Shown here: piece after piece, positions 41,124 to 49,738 of the stretch
How positions within the stretch are numbered: position 1 is the first letter of the stretch
How the letters are laid out: every line of letters begins with the position of its first letter
Assembly: GCA_944332995.1 (NCBI GenBank)
Contig: CALVKR010000007.1
Coordinates: forward strand, 1 to 64,000
Length of the DNA stretch: 64,000 nt
Reading direction: 5' to 3'
Source of the DNA: an uncultured Clostridia bacterium
GTDB lineage: Bacteria; Bacillota; Clostridia; Christensenellales; CAG-917
The notes under the pieces: generated by a model
Databases searched by the model: none
What the model was told of the DNA's origin: nothing
Seen by the model: only the letters and a program-made list of their open reading frames with translations
Made by a program: the position numbers and the translations under genes

Positions 41124-42335
41124 ATGAGTTATACACAAAAAGAAGTTATGCAATACTGCGCCGAGGAAGACGTAAAATTCATACGTCTTGCGTTTTGCGA
41201 CGTTTTCGGAGTGCAAAAAAATATTTCCGTTATGCCGAGCCAGCTACCCAAGGTATTCAAGCACGGCATCGCCGTCGACGCTTCCGCTATCGACGGTTTC
41301 GGCAGGGAGGGACGCTCGGATTTGTTTTTATATCCCGACCCTTCCACCCTCACCGTCCTGCCCTGGCGACCGGAGCACGGCAGAGTCGTAAGAATGTTTT
41401 GTAAAATCTGCAATCCCGACGGAAGCGTTTTCATAAACGATACGAGAAGTATTTTGATTAAGGCCGTTGCCGACGCAAAAGAAGCGGGATACACTTTCAA
41501 TTTCGGCTCCGAGCTCGAATTTTATCTGTTCAAACTCGACGAAAAGGGAAACCGCACCTATATTCCGCACGACGAAGCGGGCTATATGGATATCGCCCCC
41601 GATGACAGAGGCGAAAACGTAAGGCGTGAAATTTGCCTGACGTTGGAACAAATGGAAATAATCCCCGAGGGTTCGCACCACGAAGAAGGACCGGGACAAA
41701 ACGAGATAGATTTTGAATATTCCGATCCACTGACTGCGGCGGACAGAGCTGTAACCTTTAAATCGGTGGTCAAAACGATTGCGGCAAGAAACGGGCTTTA
41801 CGCCGATTTCTCGCCCAAGCCGCTTGCCGACCAGCCCGGCTCGGGATTTCACGTCAATATATCCGTCGGCGACGGAAAAAACGGCGAGCTTATGCCTTAT
41901 CTGATTTCGGGCATTATGGATAAAATAAGAGATATCTCTCTGTTTTTAAATCCCGTTCAAAATTCATACGAGCGTCTCGGTTGCTTTAAAGCGCCCAAAT
42001 ACGTTTCGTGGTCAATCGAAAATCGCTCGCAGCTTATCAGAATACCTGCGGCTGTCGAAAACTTCAAACGTCTCGAGCTCCGCTCCCCCGACCCGGCTTG
42101 CAATCCTTATATAGGCTTTGCGTTGCTCATTTACGCCTGCATAGAGGGACTTGACGGACACCTTCCGCTCCCCGAGCCTGCGGATATCAATTTCTATACC
42201 GCAAGTGAAGATATTCTGTGCCGTTTCAAAACTCTGCCTCTTAGCCTCGACGAGGCAAAAAAGACAACCTTGGCAAGCGACTTTGTAAATAAGCACTTGC
42301 CGTCATCTTTAATCGACGCCTACCTCAACAGATAA
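41124..42335 (+). CDS. glnA: Glutamine synthetase type I, short form
   Basis: The 403-aa protein is a GSI, shorter than the usual 440-470 aa. GSELEFYLF near 133 holds the metal-binding Glu, then EEGPGQNEIDF near 190, GFHVNISVGDG near 238 and RSPDPACNPY near 325. The C-terminal region that carries the adenylylation loop and tail in longer forms is mostly missing, so control is probably not by adenylylation. AAAGGTGAG precedes the start. The next gene, 13 nt downstream, encodes an ANTAR antiterminator. Similar glnA-antiterminator pairs (NitR type) are known in Clostridia. It may synthesise glutamine, sense it, or both. Confidence 0.92.
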   Translation: MSYTQKEVMQYCAEEDVKFIRLAFCDVFGVQKNISVMPSQLPKVFKHGIAVDASAIDGFGREGRSDLFLYPDPSTLTVLPWRPEHGRVVRMFCKICNPDGSVFINDTRSILIKAVADAKEAGYTFNFGSELEFYLFKLDEKGNRTYIPHDEAGYMDIAPDDRGENVRREICLTLEQMEIIPEGSHHEEGPGQNEIDFEYSDPLTAADRAVTFKSVVKTIAARNGLYADFSPKPLADQPGSGFHVNISVGDGKNGELMPYLISGIMDKIRDISLFLNPVQNSYERLGCFKAPKYVSWSIENRSQLIRIPAAVENFKRLELRSPDPACNPYIGFALLIYACIEGLDGHLPLPEPADINFYTASEDILCRFKTLPLSLDEAKKTTLASDFVNKHLPSSLIDAYLNR

Positions 42336-42347
42336 TCGGAGAAAGAT

Positions 42348-42932
42348 ATGTCGCTTCAGGAAAAGGTTTACAGCGTTTTAGTCGTTTCTTCATCGGACAA
42401 ATTTTTAGCGTCCGTATCTCCCCTTTTGCCCGAAGCGTCCTTTTCTCCCGTGGACAAAGCCGACAGCGTATCTAAAGCCAAAAGACGGCTGGTTGACAAA
42501 AGCTACGATATCTTGCTCATCAATTCCCCTCTGCCCGACGAGGACGGTTGCAAGCTCGCAATAGATTTCTGTGGCGTGTCAAACGGAGTAGCGCTGTTGT
42601 TTGTATCAAGAGAACTCTATCACGATTTCTATGCCAAGACCGTCGACTTCGGCGTTATGACCGTTCCCACGCCCACAAGCGTGCAAGTGGTGGCGCAATC
42701 GCTCGATTATCTGAGAGCGGTGATAGAACGTCTTAAGAAATTCAACCGCACCGTCAGCACCGTTCAGGAAAAAATGAAGGAAATCAGGATAGTCAACCGT
42801 GCTAAATGGGTGCTTATCGAAGTTTTAAAAATGACCGAAGAAGACGCACACCGATATATCGAAAAACAGGCAATGGACAGGTGCATTTCAAAAACGGCGG
42901 TAGCGGAAAATATAATAAACACTTATAAATAA
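42348..42932 (+). CDS. ANTAR-domain antiterminator with degenerate receiver (NitR-like)
   Basis: The 194-aa protein has an N-terminal receiver-like domain (1-125), a short coiled coil (about 122-142) and a C-terminal ANTAR RNA-binding domain (about 140-192) with AKWVLIEVLKMTEEDAHRYI and KQAMDRCISKTAVAENII. At the place of the phospho-accepting Asp the sequence is LLINSPLPDEDG, so residue 59 is Asn, and the N-terminal acidic pocket is reduced. It is therefore unlikely to be controlled by phosphorylation; binding to glutamine synthetase or PII is a reasonable guess. It sits 13 nt after glnA. Likely targets are the two hexaloop leaders at 37034-37051 and 37403-37418. Confidence 0.9.
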   Translation: MSLQEKVYSVLVVSSSDKFLASVSPLLPEASFSPVDKADSVSKAKRRLVDKSYDILLINSPLPDEDGCKLAIDFCGVSNGVALLFVSRELYHDFYAKTVDFGVMTVPTPTSVQVVAQSLDYLRAVIERLKKFNRTVSTVQEKMKEIRIVNRAKWVLIEVLKMTEEDAHRYIEKQAMDRCISKTAVAENIINTYK

Positions 42933-42961
42933 AAAGACGGAAAATTTTTCCGTCCTTTTTT
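42933..42961 (+). terminator. Intrinsic terminator after the ANTAR gene
   Basis: GACGGAAA and TTTCCGTC form an 8-bp stem followed by CTTTTTT, directly after the stop codon. Confidence 0.88.
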
Positions 42962-43044
42962 ATCTTGTTTTTACCCCTTTGACCTAATAAAAATCTTTGA
43001 TTTAATAAAACACTTTTGAACCGATAAAATCTTTTGTCCGGATA

Positions 43045-43076
43045 AATAAAAACGCCCGAAATTGTCGGGCGTTTAT
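43045..43076 (-). terminator. Intrinsic terminator after the DtxR-like gene
   Basis: AAACGCCCGA and TCGGGCGTTT form a 10-bp stem. On the minus strand it is followed by TTTTTATTT. It begins immediately after the stop codon. Confidence 0.9.
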
Positions 43077-43442
43077 TCAATCTTTAACGAATGCCTTGAT
43101 AATTTCAAACAGTTCGTCGGAGACGACGTGCTCTATCCTGCACGCATTTTCTTCCGCCATGGCGGAATTCGCGCCTATCTTTTCAAGCGCCCTTGTGAGT
43201 ACCTCGTGTCTTTCGTAAATCTTTTCCGCCCTCTCCTTTCCCTCGGCGGTAAAATCGATATCGCCGCTTACTCGGTCAAGCGTTATATATCCCTTTTTAA
43301 CCAACAAGTTTACCGCTTTCGATACGCTCGACTTTGCGTAGTTTAACGTATCCACAATATCCACCGAACGCACGTTGGCCTTTTTCTTTTTCAAAAGGAA
43401 AATCGTTTCAAGATACATTTCCTCGGATTCTCTTGTCCGCAT
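43077..43442 (-). CDS. DtxR/MntR-family metal-dependent repressor
   Basis: A 121-aa protein with an N-terminal winged helix (SEEMYLETIFLLKKKKANVRS.. and KSSVSKAVNLLVKKGYI, residues 5-52) and the DtxR metal-binding/dimerisation domain (ERHEVLTRALEKIG and CRIEHVVSDELFE, about 77-115). It lacks the SH3-like third domain, as do MntR-type regulators. It should repress iron or manganese uptake genes when metal is bound. His, Glu and Cys ligand candidates are present. GGAGG precedes the start, and it has its own promoter and terminator. No metal transporter is next to it, so targets are elsewhere or include itself. Confidence 0.88.
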   Translation of the reverse strand: MRTRESEEMYLETIFLLKKKKANVRSVDIVDTLNYAKSSVSKAVNLLVKKGYITLDRVSGDIDFTAEGKERAEKIYERHEVLTRALEKIGANSAMAEENACRIEHVVSDELFEIIKAFVKD

Positions 43443-43458
43443 ATCTGCCTCCGAATCT

Positions 43459-43487
43459 ATTTTACTCCATTTAATATTTTTTGTAAA
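43459..43487 (-). promoter_or_regulatory. Sigma-A promoter of the DtxR-like gene
   Basis: On the minus strand TTTACA (43482-43487), a 17-nt spacer, TAAAAT (43459-43464). Confidence 0.75.
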
Positions 43488-43546
43488 GAACTCATAATTA
43501 TTAGTGAAATCTCAGAAATATAATAAATTTGATGTATTATAAAAAT

Positions 43547-44488
43547 CTATTTAAGTATACTTAAGGATAATAATATAACCATAACTATTGCAAAAATTAT
43601 CAGCAAAATTCCAATGCCCATAAAAATCATAGGAAGTATTTTCTCTCTACTTGAATATGACTTTATTCCATTCTTTGTATTATATCTATACTCACTATCA
43701 AATAAATTTACAGGTAAAATTTTTTCAATTGCATTTATGACCGCAAATTTTCCTTGATTATTCATTTCATACGCTTTTAAACAAGCTCGCCAATTATTAG
43801 CTAAAAATATAAAAACTATCCCGACTCCCAAAGATATATATCCCACAGCCCACCAATTATCAAAAGCGAACGATGCACCGACAGCCGCAACCAAGGCAGC
43901 GCATAACGTCATGTATAAATTGCTTGTATTATGACGTCTTTCCATTAGTTTTTCAGACGTATCCACCATTATTTTATATTCGTTTAATAAAAGCTCATAA
44001 TACTCTTTTTCCGATAATTTTGTTTTATCAAAGTCTTTGCTGATAACATCATCTTCGATATTCCATTTTACCTCAGACTCTAAAATGCCGTAAAAATCGT
44101 TTTCGTGAAAAATTTTATATTTTGCGATATTTAATAATTCTTCAGAGTAGTCAGTACCAAATATATCTTTGGCAAATTTATTCATTGTGCTACTATTAAG
44201 TTGAGAACCGATATCGCAAATGTATATTCGTTTCTTTAAACTATTGGCTAAATTTAATTCCCATTTTACATTTTTTGTCTTGCGACTTTGCTCGTCACTA
44301 TAAAAATAAACAACTAAATTGCTTTTTATCATCTTCTCTTTTGCTTTCCTATGCCAAAATGATTTGCTATGGTCTTTATTAAACATAAAAAAATTTAATG
44401 CATGTGTGCTGTCTTTTCTCTTATATTCATTTAGCAAGCTGTTTACTTTTTCCGAATCGTTAAATTTATAAATGACATATACGTTCAT
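43547..44488 (-). CDS. TIR-like domain fused to a two-helix membrane domain (possible defence effector)
   Basis: A 313-aa protein. The N-terminal 130 residues fit the MTH538/ThsB-like TIR-like fold: MNVYVIYKFNDSEKV, SNLVVYFYSDEQSRK and VKWELNLANSLKKRIYI give the alternating strand-helix pattern with the conserved W-E. From about 165 it resembles the RipA-type octameric membrane domain (EKLMERRHNTSNLYMTLCAA, two hydrophobic helices at 190-235, then AVINAIEKILPVN), ending in a further long hydrophobic segment near 285-312. Codon use is much more AT-rich than its neighbours, suggesting transfer. GAGAGG precedes the start. No partner (ThsA, SMODS, NADase) is adjacent. The fold calls are moderately sure; the antiphage role is inference from similar architectures. 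Confidence 0.65.
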   Translation of the reverse strand: MNVYVIYKFNDSEKVNSLLNEYKRKDSTHALNFFMFNKDHSKSFWHRKAKEKMIKSNLVVYFYSDEQSRKTKNVKWELNLANSLKKRIYICDIGSQLNSSTMNKFAKDIFGTDYSEELLNIAKYKIFHENDFYGILESEVKWNIEDDVISKDFDKTKLSEKEYYELLLNEYKIMVDTSEKLMERRHNTSNLYMTLCAALVAAVGASFAFDNWWAVGYISLGVGIVFIFLANNWRACLKAYEMNNQGKFAVINAIEKILPVNLFDSEYRYNTKNGIKSYSSREKILPMIFMGIGILLIIFAIVMVILLSLSILK

Positions 44489-44509
44489 ACAATTCCTCTC
44501 TTTTTTTCA

Positions 44510-44538
44510 ATAATAACAAATTTTTTTATTAAAATCAA
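44510..44538 (-). promoter_or_regulatory. Sigma-A promoter of the TIR-like gene
   Basis: On the minus strand TTGATT (44533-44538), a 17-nt spacer, TATTAT (44510-44515), 22 nt upstream of the start codon. Confidence 0.7.
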
Positions 44539-44620
44539 TATCGTCTTTTAACGATTTATGTGTATGCCCTATATGCTTTATTAAATATCCTTCAATTTTC
44601 TTATTCGTCATTCAGCATAT

Positions 44621-44648
44621 AAAAAAGTCTGCTTTTACACAGACTTTT
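44621..44648 (-). terminator. Intrinsic terminator of the SPFH/ribbon-helix-helix unit
   Basis: On the minus strand AAAAGTCTG..CAGACTTTTTT forms a stem of about 9 bp with an 8-nt loop and a run of six T. Confidence 0.8.
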
Positions 44649-44719
44649 AATTTGTTGACAGAACAATTCATTTAAATTTGTTTAATTTTATATCGGACAA
44701 CCATAAATAAACATTGAAT

Positions 44720-44941
44720 CTAATTAATTTTTTGCATTACTTTGTTTTCTGATTCCAAAGAAAGACATTCGACAAGTTCCTCGGCTAAGACCTTGGCTTT
44801 GGAGTTTTTGTTCCTCACCGCCGATGTAAGGATATATTCTATCTCGGAATTGAGCGAGCGGAAATCGTCGGCAGCCATTTTATTTAATTCCTCCCACAGC
44901 ACAGGCGATATTCTGAGCACAAGTTGTTTTTTTTCAGTCAT
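44720..44941 (-). CDS. Arc-like ribbon-helix-helix protein
   Basis: A 73-aa protein from ATG 44941 (MTEKKQLVLRISPVLWEEL). The N-terminal strand KKQLVLRIS followed by helix VLWEELNKMAADDF and helix SLNSEIEYILTSAV is the pattern of Arc/MetJ-type ribbon-helix-helix DNA-binding proteins. A longer in-frame start at 45088 would sit deep in the SPFH gene and is rejected. The site GAGGCG overlaps the SPFH stop region 7 nt away, so the two are co-transcribed and probably coupled. RHH proteins next to SPFH genes are common in Firmicutes; the target is unknown. Confidence 0.75.
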   Translation of the reverse strand: MTEKKQLVLRISPVLWEELNKMAADDFRSLNSEIEYILTSAVRNKNSKAKVLAEELVECLSLESENKVMQKIN

Positions 44942-44948
44942 AGGCGCC

Positions 44949-45908
44949 TCAATACAGACTTCCGCTGTTGACCACAGGTTGAGCGTCTTTATTGGCACAG
45001 AGGACGACCATAAGATTTGACACCATTTGCGCTTTCCTTTCGTCGTCAAGCTCGACAAGTCCCGTGCTCGAGAGTTTTTCGAGAGCAAGCTCCACCATTC
45101 CTACCGCTCCTTCGACGATTGTCGTTCTTGCGTCCACAACCGCCTTTGCCTGCTGTCTTTGGAGCATAGCGGCGGCTATTTCCTGAGCGTATGCAAGATG
45201 CGCTATCCTTGCCTCGACCACTTCTATTCCCGCTATCTCCACTCTCTGCTGAAGTTCCTCGCAAAGCGTCTGAGCAATTTCCTGGGCACTGCCTCTGAGC
45301 GACTTTTCATCGCCGTCGTCGCTTATGTCATAGGGATATTGCCTTGCGATATTTCTTATTGCGGCGTCACTCTGTATTGATATAAAGTTGACGTAGTTAT
45401 CGACGTTAAACACCGCCTTTGCGGTATCTTTTATCCTCCAGATAACTACGACGCCTATCTCGATAGGATTACCCTCGGCGTCATTGACCTTTTGTTTGTC
45501 GTTGTTAAGCGTCATCGCCTTGAGGGATACGTAGTTGCGCCTTGCCATATTGGGAACGGCGGCAGGATTAAATTTTTTGCAAAGCGGATTATAAAGATAA
45601 AATCCTTCCTGTTTTATCGTACCGCTGTATTTACCGAAAAGCACAAGCACCAAAGCCTCGTTGGGTGAAACGACGGCAAATCCGCCCGCCATTACGATAC
45701 AGACGGGTATAAGCAGATATCCTATGACGAACACCGCCACAAGAGAATGCATATGTCCCAGCACTATCATTGCCGTAGAGCCGGCGGCTATCACGAGGAA
45801 AAGCAACAAACCGATATAGCCGTTTAACGGTTTAAGTATCTTTTCGGTATAGTCGCCTTTAACCTTAGCCATAGCCTCGCTATTCAAATTTTTGTTTTCC
45901 TTTTCCAT
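44949..45908 (-). CDS. SPFH/band 7 domain membrane protein
   Basis: The 319-aa protein has two N-terminal hydrophobic segments (about 32-52 and 58-82), then a band 7/SPFH domain (about 85-240; GFAVVSPNEALVLVLFGKYSG, IEVVEARIAHLAYAQEIA). A coiled-coil C-terminal part follows, with the family pattern QRQQAKAVVDARTTIVEGAV. SPFH proteins form large membrane-bound rings or rafts; this subgroup often pairs with a small RHH gene, as here. The start has GGAGG 6 nt upstream. The T-rich spacer upstream (45909-46160) shows no clear promoter. Confidence 0.9.
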   Translation of the reverse strand: MEKENKNLNSEAMAKVKGDYTEKILKPLNGYIGLLLFLVIAAGSTAMIVLGHMHSLVAVFVIGYLLIPVCIVMAGGFAVVSPNEALVLVLFGKYSGTIKQEGFYLYNPLCKKFNPAAVPNMARRNYVSLKAMTLNNDKQKVNDAEGNPIEIGVVVIWRIKDTAKAVFNVDNYVNFISIQSDAAIRNIARQYPYDISDDGDEKSLRGSAQEIAQTLCEELQQRVEIAGIEVVEARIAHLAYAQEIAAAMLQRQQAKAVVDARTTIVEGAVGMVELALEKLSSTGLVELDDERKAQMVSNLMVVLCANKDAQPVVNSGSLY

Positions 45909-46160
45909 AATTACCTCCGTATGACTTTTTGTTTTCTTTTTCGTTTTCTTTTGTTTGTCTTTTAGTTTTCTTTTTGTTTTTTTGTTTTTATTGTTTGATT
46001 TCCTTTTTATGATATATGACTATTTTGTTTTATGCCCTAACTTTTGTCCGTCTTATCTTTTGCAACCGTTTTGTTTTAGCGAGGCTTTATATACGGCAAA
46101 CAATATTTTCCGTCTTTTCGCCGCTGCCGTGCCTTTCGATTTCCACCAGCCTACTAAACC

Positions 46161-46637
46161 TTAACCGTTTAAAACTCCTTTTTCTTTTAGGACGCTTTCT
46201 ATTTTTTCCTTTGCCTCGTCAATATCCGTTGCATATCTGATTTTTATCGTTTTGTAGTCGGTGATCAAAAACACGTCGCCGTAAGGATAAGCCTTGCCGT
46301 ATTTGTTTTTAAAATGCGACACTTTAACCTCTATTACAGACTTGACAGCGATTGCCTGTCTGTTGAAAAAATCGAAAAAGTTTTCCGAATCGGTTTTTAC
46401 GAGCAGACTGTCGGGAAGATTTAAATACTTTATGTGTGATATTACGCCCAAAATCAAAGGCACGGCAAACAATGCGCCTATTGCGACAAATATGTATCTT
46501 ATGAATAAGACATCCTCGTCCAGCGGCAGTAAAAAAGCCGCCAAAAACATTGCCAGCACGCATAGTCCGAAAAATACTTCCATAAATATAAATTCGCTTT
46601 TATGCTTATATTCTTTTCTTACCAGCACTTCTCCCAT
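46161..46637 (-). CDS. Membrane protein of unknown function
   Basis: A 158-aa protein with two membrane helices (about 18-38 and 47-68) and a basic/acidic C-terminal cytoplasmic part of about 85 residues. That part resembles a small PH-like or DUF-type domain (SENFFDFF, VIEVKVSHFKNKYGKAYPYG). I do not recognise the family. GGAGG precedes the start, and a sigma-A promoter lies 30 nt upstream. It could be co-transcribed with the SPFH gene downstream (252 nt away), but that spacer is long and T-rich. Confidence 0.7.
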   Translation of the reverse strand: MGEVLVRKEYKHKSEFIFMEVFFGLCVLAMFLAAFLLPLDEDVLFIRYIFVAIGALFAVPLILGVISHIKYLNLPDSLLVKTDSENFFDFFNRQAIAVKSVIEVKVSHFKNKYGKAYPYGDVFLITDYKTIKIRYATDIDEAKEKIESVLKEKGVLNG

Positions 46638-46666
46638 TTCTTCCCTCCTTTTTATATGATATTAAA

Positions 46667-46695
46667 ATGATATCATCTTCATATCTTTTTGTCAA
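46667..46695 (-). promoter_or_regulatory. Sigma-A promoter of the 158-aa membrane protein gene
   Basis: On the minus strand TTGACA (46690-46695), a 17-nt spacer, TATCAT (46667-46672). A palindromic ATGATATCAT overlaps the -10 region. Confidence 0.8.
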
Positions 46696-46729
46696 TACTC
46701 AAATCGGCAGAAATATGGAATAACAATAA

Positions 46730-48202
46730 AGCTAAATTTTTCAAATTATTTTTCTATAAGGTCGCAAAAAAATGGAGCAAAGTTACCTTTCAATTTTATC
46801 CTATTGAACAAATTCGTGAAAGCCTGCTTGGCTCGGAAAGTCGGCTGTTTGCTCAAAACAAACTCCTTTTGTTTTTTCGCCTTACCACCGCTTCCCTCGC
46901 TTTCCGCAAAATCAGAATTTTGCGGATTTTATGAGGTAACCAAAATACAATGATAACTATATTCTTTAAATAAACGTATTTAAAACAAATAAAACAAGTT
47001 TTCCAAAAAAAAGCTGTTGTTACATTTATATCCTTATTATTGCGAGTGAAGCGAGCAACTCGCAAAAAGTTCAGCTTGCGTGACTTTTTGCGAAAAGCGA
47101 AGGAGCAAGCCGTCTCGGAAACAGGCTTTTGCTAAAACATAATAAATTATGTTTTGCCTTACAGCCTTTTCCTCGACTTTCCGCAAAATCAGGATTTTGC
47201 GGACTTTCAAGGTCGCAAAAAAATGGAGCAAAGTTGCCTTTTAATTTTATCCTATTGAACAAATTCGTGAAAGCCTGCTTGGCTCGGAAAGTCGGCTGTT
47301 TGCTCAAAACAAACTCCGTTTGTTTTGAGCCTTTCCACCGCTTCCCTCGCTTTCCGCAAAATCAGGATTTTGCGGATTTTATGAGGTAACCAAAATACCA
47401 AGATACTATCTTCTTTAAATATAAGCTATTTCGAATATATAGAATGAATAACCTGAAATAACCTGTTGTTTCATTTATATCCTAATTTTGCGAGCGATAG
47501 CGAGCATATCGCAAAAAGTTCAGCTTGCGTGACTTTTTGCGAATAAGGAAAAACCTGCCGTAAAAAAAGAACACGCCTAAAGCGTTTTCGATAACAAACA
47601 GCAGAGTTTTTCCGCCGTGACAAGATTTGTAAGGAGCGTAGCGACGGAATAGCGAGCATTTTGCGATCGTCACCGGCTCGGGAAGTCGGCTGTTTGCTCA
47701 AAACAAACTCCGTTAGTTTTTTCGCCTTTCCACCGCTCCCCTCGCTTTCCGCAAAATTAGGATTTTGCGGATTTTATGAGGTAACCAAAATACCAAGATA
47801 CTATCTTCTTTAAATATAAACTATTTCGAATATATAGAATGAACAACCTGAAATAACTTTTTGTTTCATTTATATCCTAATTTTGCGAACGAAGTGAGCA
47901 ACTCGCAAAAAGTTCAGCTTGCGTGACTTTTTGCGAAAAAGGAAAAACCTGCCGTAAAGTAAGAAAACGCCCATTGCGTTTTCGCAAATAATCGGCAGAG
48001 TTTTTCCGCTACACGCCAAAAATAAAAGAAAACGGCTTTAGCCGTTTTCTAATAAAAAAGGCGGTGTCATAAAAATGCGAACGAAGTGAGCACTCGCAAA
48101 AAGTTCAGCTTGCGTGACTTTTTGCGAAAAGCGAAGGAGCAAGGTATCAAGCGAAATTTTTTTGCAAAAAAAATGGAGCAAAGTTACCTTTGCTCCTTCG
48201 CT
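46730..48202. repeat. Array of long imperfect repeats ending at tRNA-Pro
   Basis: About 1.5 kb of mosaic repeats. Module A (atggagcaaagtt.cctttt... to atgaggtaaccaaaatac) recurs with landmarks at 46931, 47381 and 47776 (spacings 450 and 395 bp). Module B, an inverted repeat GCAAAAAGT..12 nt..ACTTTTTGC preceded by gcga-rich sequence, recurs at 47062, 47511, 47905 and 48096. A short hairpin AGAAAACGGC-TTTA-GCCGTTTTCT is at about 48020. Several frames stay open in the repeats (for example ones beginning MSKQPT) but have no ribosome binding sites. I support no gene between 46700 and 48202. Confidence 0.85.
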
Positions 48203-48279
48203 TGGTCGAGGTGACAAGATTTGAACTTGCGACCTTTCGGTCCCGAACCGAACGCACTACCAAGCTGTGCCACACCTCG
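48203..48279 (-). tRNA. tRNA-Pro (CGG)
   Basis: The minus strand folds as a cloverleaf: acceptor CGAGGTG/CACCTCG, anticodon stem TTCGG/CCGAA with loop TTCGGGA (anticodon CGG), T arm with TTCAAAT, discriminator A and encoded CCA. The GGG at 35-37 is typical of bacterial proline tRNAs. The 3' end abuts the repeat array. Confidence 0.93.
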
Positions 48280-48289
48280 ATGCCTTAAT

Positions 48290-48318
48290 ATAATAACAAT
48301 GCTTTTTGATTTTGTCAA
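48290..48318 (-). promoter_or_regulatory. Sigma-A promoter of tRNA-Pro
   Basis: On the minus strand TTGACA (48313-48318), a 17-nt spacer, TATTAT (48290-48295), 11 nt before the mature tRNA. Confidence 0.85.
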
Positions 48319-48382
48319 ACATACATGATTATTTAATTATTTTTTAGTTTATTTTACTTGTAAATTAAATTTTAATTGGGTA

Positions 48383-48411
48383 TTGACTTTTATACTCTTT
48401 ACGGCTATAAT
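48383..48411 (+). promoter_or_regulatory. Sigma-A promoter of the Cys-rich small protein
   Basis: TTGACT (48383-48388), exactly 17 nt, TATAAT (48406-48411) followed by GTG. Confidence 0.88.
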
Positions 48412-48449
48412 GTGTATACACCAAAGAATACTAAAGGGGGGCAAATAAA

Positions 48450-48650
48450 ATGGAGTATCCTAATCACAGAAAATGTTGCGGAACTTGCGCTAACTGGAAA
48501 GAGCCCAAAAGGGTTATCAGTACGGATAGAACAAAGGTTACTACGGAAGTCCAAAAAGCTGTATGTCAAGTTATCAACTCTGCCGGACAGGAAATGGGCG
48601 GTGGATGCAGTGCTTGCGCAAAATACAGAAAATTGCCAATGTTAAGATAA
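48450..48650 (+). CDS. Cys-rich small protein, probable metal binder
   Basis: A 66-residue basic protein with Cys at 9, 10, 13, 39, 53 and 56 (patterns CCxxC and CxxC). That spacing suggests a zinc or iron-sulfur site. A strong site AAAGGGGGG lies 8 nt before ATG 48450, and the gene has its own near-perfect promoter and a terminator, so it is a complete single-gene unit. It has no signal peptide. No family was recognised. The overlapping longer frame from 48376 starts before the promoter's -35 and is rejected. Confidence 0.72.
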   Translation: MEYPNHRKCCGTCANWKEPKRVISTDRTKVTTEVQKAVCQVINSAGQEMGGGCSACAKYRKLPMLR

Positions 48651-48666
48651 TTTGTGCAAACAAAAA

Positions 48667-48694
48667 GCCGATTCTGACGAATCGGTCTTTTTTT
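48667..48694 (+). terminator. Intrinsic terminator after the Cys-rich protein
   Basis: CCGATTC-TGAC-GAATCGG stem-loop followed by TCTTTTTTT, beginning 17 nt after the stop. The rest of 48695-48853 holds nothing I can identify. Confidence 0.9.
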
Positions 48695-48853
48695 GTCCTC
48701 ACCCGCCTACACCCTTTTCTCATTTGACGGCAAAGATAAACGGACATATTCAGGACTTTGCCAAAATTACAAAGATGCCTTTTCGCCGTCGCTCCGTCGT
48801 TTATAAAATATAAAAATCTATTTTATCCGCCCGGGAATTTGTTTAATAGTTTA

Positions 48854-48883
48854 TTAGACAAAAAAATCAAATAATGATATAAT
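48854..48883 (+). promoter_or_regulatory. Sigma-A promoter giving a leaderless metF mRNA
   Basis: TTAGAC (48854-48859), an 18-nt spacer, TATAAT (48878-48883). Six nt later comes ATG 48890 with no Shine-Dalgarno between. Confidence 0.72.
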
Positions 48884-48889
48884 TTTCCC

Positions 48890-49738
48890 ATGAAAACTTG
48901 TGACCTGTTCAAACAAAAAGAGCTTGTGCTTTCCGCCGAGGTATTCCCCCCTAAAAAGACGGGAAATCTCGAGGGCGTGATAAGAGCGTTAAAGAGCATA
49001 AAGTCGGTAGGCCCCGACTTTGTTTCCGTGACTTACGGCGCAGGCGGAGAGGGCGCAGATACCACCGCAGACGTGGCGTCTATTGCGATTGACGCTTTCG
49101 GCATAAACACGGTGGCGCATATGACCGCCGTCAACATGACCGTGGGAAAACTCGAGTCGCAAGTGGAAATGCTAAACCGCAAAGGGATAGAAAATATCCT
49201 GGTGCTCAGAGGCGACGTTTGCCCAACCTCCAGGTTTTTCGATTTTCATCATGCGAGCGACCTTGCAGAATACTTAAGCACCCGTCATCCGGAATTCAAT
49301 CTTATCGGAGCGTGCTATCCCGAAAAGCACCCGGAGGCAAAAACGCTTGAAGAGGATATCGACAATTTAAAGAGAAAGATAGATTGCGGAATCACTCACC
49401 TTATCACTCAGCTGTTTTTGGATAACGACAAGTTTTTCCGCTTTTTGGAGCTTACCGCTAAAAAGGGAATCACCGTTCCCATCGAGGCAGGCATAATGCC
49501 CATGTTTTCGGCAAAGACGCTCGAACACAGCGTTTCGCTTTCCGACGCATCGGTGCCTGCCGAATTTAGAAAACTCAAAGAGGAAAACCCCGACGAAAAA
49601 GAGTTTTTTGAAAGAGGAATCGAGCTTGCCGTAGAGCAGATAAATGCGCTCATCAAAGGCGGTGCAAGAGGCATACACCTGTATACAATGAATAAAGGCG
49701 AGATAGCCGAACGCATACTTCCTAAATTTAAAAAATGA
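48890..49738 (+). CDS. metF: Methylenetetrahydrofolate reductase
   Basis: The 282-aa FAD-containing barrel has the family start LSAEVFPPKKTGNLE near residue 14, VSVTYGAGG near 44 and LRGDVCP near 105, ending with ARGIHLYTMNKGE. It reduces 5,10-methylene-THF to 5-methyl-THF, the methyl donor for MetH downstream. Length is normal. The start has no Shine-Dalgarno and lies 6 nt after a -10 box. It is first in metF - activation protein - metH, with 4-nt and 8-nt overlaps between genes. Confidence 0.96.
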   Translation: MKTCDLFKQKELVLSAEVFPPKKTGNLEGVIRALKSIKSVGPDFVSVTYGAGGEGADTTADVASIAIDAFGINTVAHMTAVNMTVGKLESQVEMLNRKGIENILVLRGDVCPTSRFFDFHHASDLAEYLSTRHPEFNLIGACYPEKHPEAKTLEEDIDNLKRKIDCGITHLITQLFLDNDKFFRFLELTAKKGITVPIEAGIMPMFSAKTLEHSVSLSDASVPAEFRKLKEENPDEKEFFERGIELAVEQINALIKGGARGIHLYTMNKGEIAERILPKFKK